Positions 1 to 8,125 of a stretch of DNA of 64,000 nt are shown here, in pieces. The stretch comes from Trichomonas vaginalis G3 (lineage: Eukaryota; Parabasalia; Trichomonadida; Trichomonadidae): positions 20,853,319 to 20,917,318 of the forward strand of contig NC_067206.1 of NCBI RefSeq assembly GCF_026262505.1, given 5' to 3'. Each line of letters opens with the position of its first letter. Position 1 is the first letter of the stretch. The notes beneath the pieces are model-generated. The model made no database searches, was not told the DNA's origin, and saw nothing but the letters and a program-made list of their open reading frames with translations. Made by a program: the position numbers and the translations under genes.

Positions 1-218
1 AAAAGAAATTGTAATTTAATAATATTGAATTGACATTTTAAATAATTTGAGGTCTAATCCATTATGAGTATGGTTATTACAGGTCACTTATTATTATTCT
101 TTGATATACAAAGAGTTAAAACGATTTGGTAATGAGATATTGTAGAAAATAAAAATAACTGTAATCTATTGAAACTGATAAAAAAAATTAAATCCATTTA
201 TTTTTTATTCATATGTTA

Positions 219-566
219 TTATTGATGAGAATTAGATTCATTTAAAATTGAATACATATTTTTGAGAGAGTCAAAAATTTCAGGATCGATTTCATCTTCG
301 CATTCATCCAAATATATTCTAAGCTCGGAATTTTCAAATGCATTCAAAATATTGGCAAAGTTTTCTTTACAAGAAGAGTTAAATAAAATTTCTTGTAAAC
401 AATTAATAATAAATTTTGGGTTAAATTCAACAAAATCCGAAAGAATTTCAAACACCTTTTCAAATTTGTCATTAAATATCGAAAGGGATATTGAATCTTT
501 TATGATAATAGCGATGAGGATATTTATCAAAATTTCCTTATTTTTGAAGAGTGCGGGATAAATTTG
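219..566 (-). pseudogene. Armadillo/importin-alpha-like C-terminal fragment
   Basis: The reading frame is open for 115 codons to a stop at 219-221. It has no ATG start; the first upstream in-frame stop is at 567-569, right where the hairpin tract's 12-bp flanking repeat begins. The peptide is a set of amphipathic helices. Its end (KFIINCLQEILFN, then ENFANILNAFENSELRIYL, then DPEIFDSLKNMYSIL) resembles the last armadillo repeats and tail of importin-alpha proteins, where a helix with an NxxxxxxxECGGLDKIE-like loop precedes EEIYxKAxxIIE. The family call is from pattern memory and weak. The opposite strand is also open (262-561), but its product is serine-rich and looks like a shadow. Most likely this is the 3' end of a gene whose 5' part was lost when the hairpin tract came to lie beside it. 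Confidence 0.4.
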
Positions 567-910
567 TCAAGTGTCACTTTTCAATAACCTTAAATTACGC
601 TGTTCTAATTTTTTAAAAAATAACCTTAAATTATATTTGAAGAAATTATGTCTATGATATATGTTTTATTCTAGAATCTTGGAGTTTTCATGCACTACAC
701 AAGAGCTCCAAGGTTCCAAGAGTGAATGCTCAATAGCAATTATAGAGATGTACCTTTTCAAAATGACTTTTACTGATTAAATTTAATCAATAGAAGACAT
801 TTTGAAAAGGTACCTCTACAATTAGATATACAAGAGATTCAAAGCTTCATTTCAGATAGATTTGAAACTTTGAAACTCTTGGTAGATTTTGAGTGAATGC
901 TGACAATCAT

Positions 911-947
911 CTTTGAGAAGGTTTTCTTAAAGAAAACCTTCTCAAAG
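911..947. repeat. 37-nt perfect palindrome before the minisatellite
   Basis: CTTTGAGAAGGTTTTCTT, one A, then its exact reverse complement: an 18-bp stem with essentially no loop. Found at the matching place in units 4-8. In unit 3 the loop has two extra A. Confidence 0.95.
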
Positions 948-955
948 AGGTTTCT

Positions 956-1738
956 CAGGAGCCCTGAGGCTCCCTTTCGTAATGATTGGGAGCCTTGGGG
1001 CTCCTGAGACGAAGAATGGCTTCGCCGAATCTTTGATCAGCAGAGGCCAAATGAAAAGGCCTCTACTGATGGATTCTCAGGAGCCCTGAGGCTCCCTTTC
1101 GTAATGATTGGGAGCCTTGGGGCTCCTGAGACGAAGAATGGCTTCGCCGAATCTTTGATCAGCAGAGGCCAAATGAAAAGGCCTCTACTGATGGATTCTC
1201 AGGAGCCCTGAGGCTCCCTTTCGTAATGATTGGGAGCCTTGGGGCTCCTGAGACGAAGAATGGCTTCGCCGAATCTTTGATCAGCAGAGGCCAAATGAAA
1301 AGGCCTCTGCTGATGGATTCTCAGGAGCCCTGAGGCTCCCTTTCGTAATGATTGGGAGCCTTGGGGCTCCTGAGACGAAGAATGGCTTCGCCGAATCTTT
1401 GATCAGCAGAGGCCAAATGAAAAGGCCTCTACTGATGGATTCTCAGGAGCCCTGAGGCTCCCTTTCGTAATGATTGGGAGCCTTGGGGCTCCTGAGACGA
1501 AGAATGGCTTCGCCGAATCTTTGATCAGCAGAGGCCAAATGAAAAGGCCTCTGCTGATGGATTCTCAGGAGCCCTGAGGCTCCCTTTCGTAATGATTGGG
1601 AGCCTTGGGGCTCCTGAGACGAAGAATGGCTTCGCCGAATCTTTGATCAGCAGAGGCCAAATGAAAAGGCCTCTGCTGATGGATTCTCAGGAGCCCTGAG
1701 GCTCCCTTTCGTAATGATTGGGAGCCTTGGGGCTCCTG
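956..1738. repeat. 122-bp minisatellite, 6.4 copies
   Basis: Copies start at 959, 1081, 1203, 1325, 1447, 1569 and 1691 (from GAGCCC), an exact 122-bp step. Each copy folds into three hairpins. First, CAGGAGCCC...GGGGCTCCTG, a 19-bp stem with 2 mismatches around a TTTCGTAATGATT loop. Second, CGAAG/CTTCG. Third, ATCAGCAGAGGCC / GGCCTCTGCTGAT, a 13-bp stem. One base in the third stem varies: A (mispaired) or G (paired). The order here is A,A,G,A,G,G. The last copy stops after the first hairpin. Confidence 0.97.
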
Positions 1739-2083
1739 CAGCAGAGTATCGCTCCGCTCCATTAATTTTTTTTAAAAAAAAGTGCCGTGTGGCAAATTTG
1801 TCCTGTTCCCTCTCCTAACACATAACTCCACAACTACCCAAGTACTATATTGCCACTCCTTCCCGCATTGCATTTGAGAAACATTAAAAGTGGCGACAAG
1901 TGCACTTGCCATGGCATATTGTTGCGCGTATATACTACTTCTAATGAAAGAAGCAGTATATACGCGCAATTCGAGTGAGATTGCAGCAGAAAGTCGAGAA
2001 GAGAGCCCTTTCTTAAGGTTAGGACTCCCTTCTCGACTTTATTATACAATGAAATATAAATCATAGTATATTTTTGTCACTTT

Positions 2084-2290
2084 TCACATCGTATTACCCC
2101 GATAGAAACAAAACAAAACGACTTTCTTGATATATCAATAAATGGCACGGATAATTTATTGGATGCATTGGAAAAATATTTTAATACATATCCTATTGAG
2201 CAAAATCGATTTCAAAAAGATGAAATATTAGAATGGCCCAAGTATTTAATCATACAATTAAACTTTCGTAAGACGAAATGGTGGAAGTGA
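2084..2290 (+). pseudogene. Ubiquitin-specific protease (UCH) domain fragment
   Basis: The frame reads ITPIETKQNDFLDISINGT, then NLLDALEKYF, then EWPKYLIIQLNF before diverging at a TGA (2288-2290). This is the part of the USP catalytic domain between the Cys and His boxes. An xFLDISL segment with a LxxALxKYF helix is followed by the LPxxLIIxLxRF strand; here one residue before F is missing, pointing to a small deletion or frameshift. A further stretch in another frame near 2312-2330 (IFPRNFY) may be the next USP segment. The catalytic Cys and His boxes are not present and there is no start codon. USPs remove ubiquitin from proteins in the cytosol or nucleus; this piece cannot. It begins about 10 bp after the right flanking repeat of the hairpin tract and ends about 200 bp before the integrase-type transposon. 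Confidence 0.65.
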
Positions 2291-2493
2291 AGTGATGTTG
2301 AAACCTTGATATTTCCTCGAAATTTCTACAAAACATATATTAGACATAAAGCATATATCTTATTTTATTAAGAATGTTGAATAATAATATTATTAAATAT
2401 TAAGCTTTAAAAAAGCTAATTAAATTCAAAAATGAATATATATTATTATTGGATAAATATTAATCAGAACAAATGATTTTTTTATTAATGCTA
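2291..2493. other. Short AT-rich spacer before the transposon
   Basis: Apart from a possible protease remnant near 2312-2330 I see nothing but AT-rich sequence, including the palindrome AGCTTTAAAAAAGCT near 2403. Confidence 0.6.
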
Positions 2494-2663
2494 TGTAATA
2501 AACAGAAATTCATCAAAAGTGACAGCTCTCAATTTTTGACATTTGTAAATTCTAAATTGAATGAGAAAAATGAAATAACACTAAGCATAATACAATATTC
2601 TAGATTTAATTATAATTAGGAAAAAGTTAGTTTTGAGAGTACTTTTCATAGGCATATAGAATG

Positions 2664-3117
2664 AAATCTTCTGAAAAATAATATCACATAAACTCATATT
2701 ATTTTCTAATATATAACTATTTTATATAAAAATCAAATTCAATGATCTTAAAAGCGAAGGATAAACCTCAAAATTTACGAATATAATGAGTGGGAATATA
2801 ATGCTTATCTATCATAAAACCATATGAAATATCAATTTTTGCTTTACGCCTAATTTTTGACGACAATTAGCAAAAAATGTTAAATGTTAACACTCAGTCC
2901 ATTTGAATATGAAAAATAAAATTGACTTTGATTAAATGTTTTTATTTATCATGCAATTCTTCTTGCGACCAAAGATTTGAATAAAAGTTCAAAAAATAAG
3001 ATAGCTTAAAAAATAATATACGGTAGTGTTTACTAATAGATGAATAGTATATAAATTCTATTAAAATGGATTTGATCCAAAAAAATATATAAAATTTGAT
3101 CATAAATAAAATCGTTT
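2664..3117 (+). repeat. Left subterminal inverted arm
   Basis: About 454 bp that pairs with 4301-4753 with only a few mismatches and 1-bp indels. It begins AAATCTTCTGAAAAATAATA and ends near GATCATAAATAAAAT. Transcripts through the element would fold into a very long hairpin with the transposase gene in the loop. Confidence 0.93.
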
Positions 3118-3193
3118 TAAATTACTTCTTCATTTAAATTATAACAATTATTTTTGATTTTTATTTATCATCCACATTCAAATTTGAATCTTA

Positions 3194-3199
3194 TCACAA
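3194..3199 (+). promoter_or_regulatory. Possible parabasalid-type initiator (TCACAA)
   Basis: TCACAA fits the TCA-Y-W-W initiator known from Trichomonas genes, and its A (3196) lies 20 nt before the ATG at 3216, within the short leaders usual in that group. A six-base match is common by chance in such DNA, and the organism is itself inferred. Confidence 0.3.
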
Positions 3200-3215
3200 A
3201 AGAAGGACCACTTTT

Positions 3216-4277
3216 ATGACTACTGCCAAATCTATAAACAGAGAATGGCTATTTGAAGCTAAAAGAAGAATAGAAGAAGGTGAATATTACAAAAGTGTGG
3301 GAAAGGAAGTTGAATTGGAAAATGGTAAAATTAAATTGAATGTTGCCGAAAATACAATAAGAAGAGCATTTCAACTTCAAGAAATCGAATTACCAAAAGT
3401 TAGTCGCGGCAGAAAACCAAATCCACCAACATTTGAACAAAAACAATTAATTAATTCTTGTGTTTCACAATATAAAGGAGGAATTTCAAAAACTTATTTA
3501 TTGATTAAAAGGTTTCAAAATATTGTTCAAAATCCCGATTGTGAGAAAGAAAAAGAAGAAATTGCAAAAGAATTTGAAAATATAGAAGATTTGACAAAAG
3601 ATCAAATTTTTGACAATTTACAAAAAATAAAGCCTCATCAAGTGGAAAAATTTATGATGGAATCAGGTTTATCTTCAAAAAGAGATTACAAACCAGCAGA
3701 TCCACCTACCAAATATCGTGCCATATCAAAGAATTTGATATGGCACTGCGATATTCATTACCTTCACGGTAATGTTTCTTTTCCATTCTTTGCCATATTG
3801 AATGATATGACACGTAAAGTTCTCAAAACTAAATTATTGAAAAACAAGTCTTCCAACTCAACAGCGAATATTTTAAGAAAACTTTTAGAGGAGTTTATCC
3901 CTTACTGCATCTGGACCGATAACGGCGGTGAAAACCGCGGTGAATTCGGCCAGGTTATGCAGGAAAACGGAATAGTTTGGAAGCACACCTTGCCGTATAT
4001 GCCAAGACAGAACGGCAAGGTGGAGCGCCTGTGGCCAAGCTTAGAAAAGTTTTTGCCAGACGAGTTGGATGATATTCAACAAATCAAGGACTCAGTTCAG
4101 CAGTTCATTGAAAAATACAACAATACACCACATTTATCTCTCGATATTAATCCAAAAACGAATAGTAATTACACTCCTAACGAATTATTCGAAGTTTCAA
4201 AATTTTGGTACGAGCCAGAAATGCAAAAATGGGAGTTATATATCAAAGAGGAATGGGTTTTAGCAAAATTTGAATAA
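3216..4277 (+). CDS. DDE integrase-type transposase, 353 aa, intact
   Basis: Cuts and joins the ends of the surrounding transposon. Residues 1-60 form a helix-turn-helix-like DNA-binding region (VAENTIRRAF at 43-52). SRGRKP at 63-68 is an AT-hook/GRPR-like linker, followed by a second possible helix-turn-helix at 73-100. The rve-type catalytic core runs from about 165 to 310. Its acidic residues are D179 (IWHCDIHYL), D235 (IWTDNGGEN) and E270 (PRQNGKVERLW), with 34 residues between the last two. The YNNTPH...TPNE motif at 301-323 is typical of this family. There are no stops or frameshifts, and the ATG is the first in frame. It is the only gene in the unit that looks functional. The DNA for residues 229-275 is unusually GC-rich compared with the rest. 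The subgroup (IS481-, IS3- or Ginger-like) is not settled. Confidence 0.93.
   Translation: MTTAKSINREWLFEAKRRIEEGEYYKSVGKEVELENGKIKLNVAENTIRRAFQLQEIELPKVSRGRKPNPPTFEQKQLINSCVSQYKGGISKTYLLIKRFQNIVQNPDCEKEKEEIAKEFENIEDLTKDQIFDNLQKIKPHQVEKFMMESGLSSKRDYKPADPPTKYRAISKNLIWHCDIHYLHGNVSFPFFAILNDMTRKVLKTKLLKNKSSNSTANILRKLLEEFIPYCIWTDNGGENRGEFGQVMQENGIVWKHTLPYMPRQNGKVERLWPSLEKFLPDELDDIQQIKDSVQQFIEKYNNTPHLSLDINPKTNSNYTPNELFEVSKFWYEPEMQKWELYIKEEWVLAKFE
3901..4040 (+). other. GC-rich patch inside the transposase gene
   Basis: By hand count 76 of 140 bases are G or C (54%), against 15 of 60 (25%) in the same gene at 3601-3660. It covers the codons around D235 and E270. It uses GGC, CGC, ACC, CTG and GCC-type codons that are rare in the rest of the gene. 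The same patch is present in every copy. Confidence 0.85.
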
Positions 4278-4300
4278 TTACATCATTTTAAATGACTTCT

Positions 4301-4753
4301 AAACAATTTTATTTATGATCAAATTTTATATATCTTTTTGGATCAAATCCATTTTAATAGAATTTATATACTATTCATCTATTAGTAAACACTACCGTAT
4401 ATTATTTTTAAGCTATCTTATTTTTTGAAATTTTATTCAAATCTTTGGTCGCAAGAAGAATTGCATGATAAATAAAAACATTTAATCAAAGTCAATTTTA
4501 TTTTTCATATTCAAATGGACTGAGTGTTAACATTTAACATTTTTTGCTAATTGTCGTCAAAAATTAGGCGTAAAGCAAAAATTGATATTTCATATGGTTT
4601 TATGATAGATAAGCATTATATTCCCACTCATTATATTCGTAAATTTTGAGGTTTATCCTTCGCTTTTAAGATCATTGAATTTGATTTTTATATAAAATAG
4701 TTATATATTAGAAAATAATATGAGTTTATGTGATATTATTTTTCAGAAGATTT
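4301..4753 (-). repeat. Right subterminal inverted arm
   Basis: Reverse complement of 2664-3117, ending TTTTTCAGAAGATTT. Equivalent arms flank the gene in every complete copy. Confidence 0.93.
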
Positions 4754-4913
4754 TGTGTTCTTCTTCAAAATTTTATTTTTTATTAAAAAGAATCTTTACA
4801 AAATATACATTTACTTTAATTAATATTTAAAAACGTGCTCTATCAAAAGTTCCAAAAATTCAATATTATAGCTTTTCTGAGGTGTCACTTTTGATGAATT
4901 TCTGTTTTCAACA

Positions 4914-6035
4914 CTAGACAAAAACAATTATATTAGATGCACATGATTAACATCTCTTGGTCTGATGATGTTTTTCAATTAAAAGATTATTATATACAGT
5001 TGAATTTACAAAATTCTTAATTCATAATTGCATGGCACAAGAGAGGTATGATCTGCTTATATGTTAATGATAGATATACCATATTATTTCCATTACTATA
5101 AATAACTTAAAGAAATATATCTTCTAAGTGTATTTTTTGTTCAATTTTGTTTGAAAAAAAAATTAAAACGCATTTCTTATCTTGTTTAGCTTTGATAAGT
5201 TGGATTAAATAATATTACTAAATACAAATCATGATAACAATTATATATCCATGCTAAATGCCTGAAGATCTGGTGAAAATATTGAGATATGCCTCACTTC
5301 CATCATTTCGTCTTACCACATAAAAATATGTGATTTTTAAAACAAGTTAGCTGATATGCTTTTAACAAAACCGAATCAAAAGTATTCAAAAAAATCTGAA
5401 ATTGTAAAATATCTTAATCAAAAATAAAGGGTTGATCTTCATTTTCGGGATTTCAAAAAAATTTGGAATTTCACCTCCCAAACACACAGATTGTCCAGTT
5501 CATTGGCATAGAGAATATCCGATTTCCAGTGTTTTACTCTGAATCTTATTAGTTAAATACCGAATTTCGAACATAAATTCATCAAAATCGAATAAAGAGA
5601 CTACCAAAAACGACACAAATATAATCAAGTCACAATCATTTAACAGGAACTCCTTAAATGAAGATTTTTACAATTTTAATCTCTATATTTTAGAAAAAAA
5701 TATGCTCAGTCACAAACACAATTACTATGTTATGGAACAAGGCATTGACACTCGAATCTCTGGCCAATTCGAGGAACATCCAAAATTTCAATAATCTTAT
5801 CCCACAGAATCCATAGCCCAAAAACTTTAATTTGCATAGTACATTTGAAGACGAATAATATTAGTCCAATTTTTTTTAACTTTGAAATTTTCAAAGATAC
5901 AAAATTTATTACATTTAGAATTAATGCATTAATATATGCATTTGTTCCGTACCGAAAATGAACTTTACAAAAAGTGACATGAAAAGTCTTAATTACATTA
6001 AAGCCAAATGTAAACTTCATTGAGAAAAAGCAGTT
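4914..6035. other. Decayed coding-like interval between the two transposase genes
   Basis: No intact gene. A plus-strand frame is open from 5543 to the stop at 5792-5794 (about 83 codons, only a late ATG at 5702) and includes HNYYVMEQGIDTRISGQFEE. I do not recognise it. Near 5440-5545 another frame gives coding-like peptide (IVQFIGIENIRFPVFYSES) that stops just before the first begins, as a frameshifted old gene would. A minus-strand open frame at 5730-6050 lacks an ATG and is probably a shadow. Near 4948-5010 ISWSDDVFQLKDYYIQ is a further short open stretch. Matching intervals: 9767-10059 (right part only), 17601-18722, 26384-27986 (with the 477-bp insertion), 35644-36765, 44424-45545, 53197-54025 (cut) and 55629-56750. 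Confidence 0.5.
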
Positions 6036-7362
6036 TTGTCTCGTATTCAACGTAAAATCTTCAAAAGAAGACTAAACAAAAAGTGCTACACTGATAACAA
6101 AGATGAATTTCACATGGAACGCGATGATTCAATAACTGCAGAGTTGCGACATACAATTGCGGAAAATGTATGGACAACCACATGTAATGGTGGAGAACCA
6201 TCGTATCTTTCAGAGGTCGAATTACTTGATTTTTATGGTGAAATCAATCAAAGAGCAAAAGGTCTTGCATGTGAAAAGGTAATCGAAGCTTATCAGATTG
6301 CCTACGAATTACTGGAGTATAGATACAGCAGAGCTTTATATCTAGCTGGCCTTGTTCATCCAGACGAATTTCCAACAAGAGGAAAAAGAATTGTTTACTT
6401 CGCTAGAAGTATATCTCCCCTCAAGATCATGGTTAAACAGAGTTTGCTCTGATCTCAACATTGAGATCAAAAGCTCAAAAGAAAATGAGGAAAAACGAGC
6501 AAAGTACTGTAACACAGCAACAGTTGCTAACTTCTTACATTAATTTCAGTATACGGCAGGAATTGATCCATGGAATAAGTGGAGTATTTATGAAACATCT
6601 CTGCTTCATCAAAGCGTTACAAAGTTATCTGCACTGAAAGCAACCCTCCTTTAACCAAAGAAGAGCATGAATTTGTGCTTGTTACTAGTATCTTCCCATA
6701 TAATTCTGAAGGATACCGGATGAAACCATTTATTATTGTTCCAGGAATATAAAATTGTTCACAGGAACTCCGCTCCGTGAGAGCATTCCTTACAGGACAA
6801 TCTTATGGATGGATGACAAAGAAGATATGGGATATCTTTAATTTAACTTTTATTATCGAAATCCAGAGATATCGCTCAAGTCTTGATGCTATCACAGCAG
6901 CTCAGCATAATATCGTATTCGGTGATAATCATATCAGCCGAGTAAGTTATTTTACTTGCAAACTTTTGAGTCTCTTCAGAATTGAACTCTTGACATTTCC
7001 AGCTTACTGCACAGTAGTTCTCCAGTTATTTGATGTAGGATGTGCAGCATCTTTGAGATCAAAGAATAACAGGTTAAAATATGTTCCGCTTTACACATAT
7101 GAGCAAGATAATTTATCAAATACCCCAAAACCAAGGTTAAAAATTGTAAGAATTTTAATTGATGCTTGTGATTAAGTCAATGCATCAGTATGGTATTCAT
7201 CCGTGGAACCCAGATAAAGCCTTATCCAACGAATTAACAAACAAAACATCAAACGCAATACCAAATCCCACATATATATTTAATTCTTCTTGCAAAAAAT
7301 TAACATCTGACGCCGAATTACTTAAAATTGCGCAATTTGAAGCAATCAAATTCAAACATTAA
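6036..7362 (+). pseudogene. Pogo/CENP-B-type (Tc1 superfamily) transposase pseudogene
   Basis: Once a DDE transposase with an N-terminal CENP-B/Tigger-like DNA-binding domain. The first frame (6036-6452) covers the N-terminal helix-turn-helix region. A frameshift then leads to SWLNRVCSDLNIE, typical of this family. A stop lies at 6541, a second frameshift near 6652, and an in-frame TAA after FIIVPGI (about 6751). Then GWMTKKIWDIF, NIVFGDNHISR (second Asp kept) and LLTFPAYCTVVLQLFDVGC (third Asp kept). A third frameshift precedes GIHPWNPDKAL, the usual C-terminal motif. The place of the first Asp (normally xxDET) reads SIYETS, so it seems lost. About three frameshifts and two stops make it dead. 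No inverted repeats of its own were found nearby. Confidence 0.85.
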
Positions 7363-7979
7363 ATCAAGCACTGATAGTTATTGTAACAAATATTTCGAAT
7401 TATTTAGATTATTATCCTCCAAATACAAAAATTCTCAGCAAAGGGATGAAATTGAGTCAATTTAATGGAGCAAAACGAAGTGAGGTGAAATTCACCACTT
7501 TGACACCTCGTATTTTTCAGATATATCGATTAATATTGAGTTTTATTGGGATGGAAAACATACTGAAAAACCTGCAATATCAACACCTTTTTATATAATA
7601 TTGAATAAATAAAAATTTGTTTTTATTTTCCAAAAAGATATATGATACATTTTTATTATACAGGTTAAAAACTGTCTAGCTTTTGCTTTTAGTGCTCGAC
7701 CAGAGGCATACATTGAAAATACAATCCTCTCCATGGTTTTTGTGTAGGATCTGATCTTCTCAAAACGATGATATTGACTATTATTATATGAATTGAATGT
7801 ATTTATGAATATTTCGAAATTTTAATATAAATAATTTATTAAAAATAAAAATTGAACGTAAGTACAAAAAATATAATTTGAAAGCAAATTAAAAATTAAC
7901 GATACGATAATTTGGAACTTTTACCTTTTGCCAATAAATATAAAAATAAAATTTTGGGAATTGGAACTTAAGAGTAGAG

Positions 7980-8125
7980 AGACCTTTGTTGATATGTATG
8001 AGGCTATGTATTTATGTGTAGATCTGAGTAAGCTTGGTTATCATATAGCGGTTTCTGATGAAATTGAGAACCTCGGAGACCCAAGACCTTTGTTGATATG
8101 TATGAGGCTATGTATTTGTGCGTAG
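7980..8125. repeat. 42-bp direct repeat, 104 bp apart
   Basis: AGACCTTTGTTGATATGTAT and the following bases at 7980-8021 recur at 8084-8125 with two mismatches. The remnant of a local duplication. Present in all units that cover this part. Confidence 0.93.

Larger units (their letters stand above)
678..2040. other. Hairpin-dense tract, unit 1
   Basis: A run of inverted repeats with little space between them. CTTGGAG/CTCCAAG at 678-712. A stem of about 36 bp with a few mismatches at 743-818 (core TACCTTTTCAAAATG / CATTTTGAAAAGGTA). A 14-bp stem with one mismatch at 831-881. A 37-nt palindrome at 911-947. The three-hairpin minisatellite at 956-1738. A T8A8 run near 1767. TGCC/GGCA near 1783. 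The 12-bp palindrome CAAGTGCACTTG near 1897. A 21-bp stem with one mismatch (TTGCGCGTATATACT arm) at 1922-1969. Perfect 11-bp arms AAAGTCGAGAA / TTCTCGACTTT at 1990-2040. GC is far above the surroundings. No convincing protein is encoded; open frames here only follow the repeat. It could be a non-autonomous foldback element, a structured RNA locus, or a replication or recombination site. Confidence 0.85.
2494..4913 (+). mobile_element. Complete 2,420-bp DNA transposon with integrase-type transposase
   Basis: The ends are TGTAATAAACAGAAATTC on the left and, read inward from the right, TGTTGAAAACAGAAATTC. Both continue into CATCAAAAGTGACA, giving terminal inverted repeats of about 32 bp with a few mismatches and TG...CA tips. 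The next 140-150 bp differ between the ends. Then come inverted arms of about 453 bp (2664-3117 and 4301-4753) that are nearly identical. Between the arms is one gene. CTA lies at both outer edges (2491-2493, 4914-4916), a possible short target duplication. The boundaries are confirmed by the independent insertion at 26719-27195, which has the same tips and a 4-bp duplication. TG...CA ends with an rve-type DDE enzyme fit the IS481/IS3/Ginger-like group; I cannot place it more exactly. Confidence 0.9.

Noticed and set aside
262-561. 99-codon plus-strand frame opposite the armadillo-like fragment
   Set aside because: Serine- and isoleucine-rich shadow; the minus-strand frame looks more like a protein.
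956-1738. CRISPR-like array (regular repeats)
   Set aside because: The 122-bp copies follow one another directly with no unique spacers, each copy is a hairpin module, and the context is eukaryotic.
1565-1762. 65-codon open frame over the minisatellite (and its copies)
   Set aside because: It follows the repeat sequence, lacks a plausible gene context and changes with copy number; treated as a by-product of the repeat.
1772-2064. Minus-strand open frames of 65 and 76 codons
   Set aside because: They overlap each other in different frames inside the hairpin tract, and their sequence is explained by the inverted repeats.
4069-4263. 64-codon frame inside the transposase gene
   Set aside because: Out-of-frame shadow of the transposase C-terminus.
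5730-6050. 106-codon minus-strand frame
   Set aside because: No ATG start, overlaps the coding-like plus-strand stretch and the pogo-type pseudogene, and resembles no family I know.
7928-8125. 65-codon frame over the 42-bp direct repeat
   Set aside because: Starts at TTG, is made largely of the duplicated stretch and has no family features.
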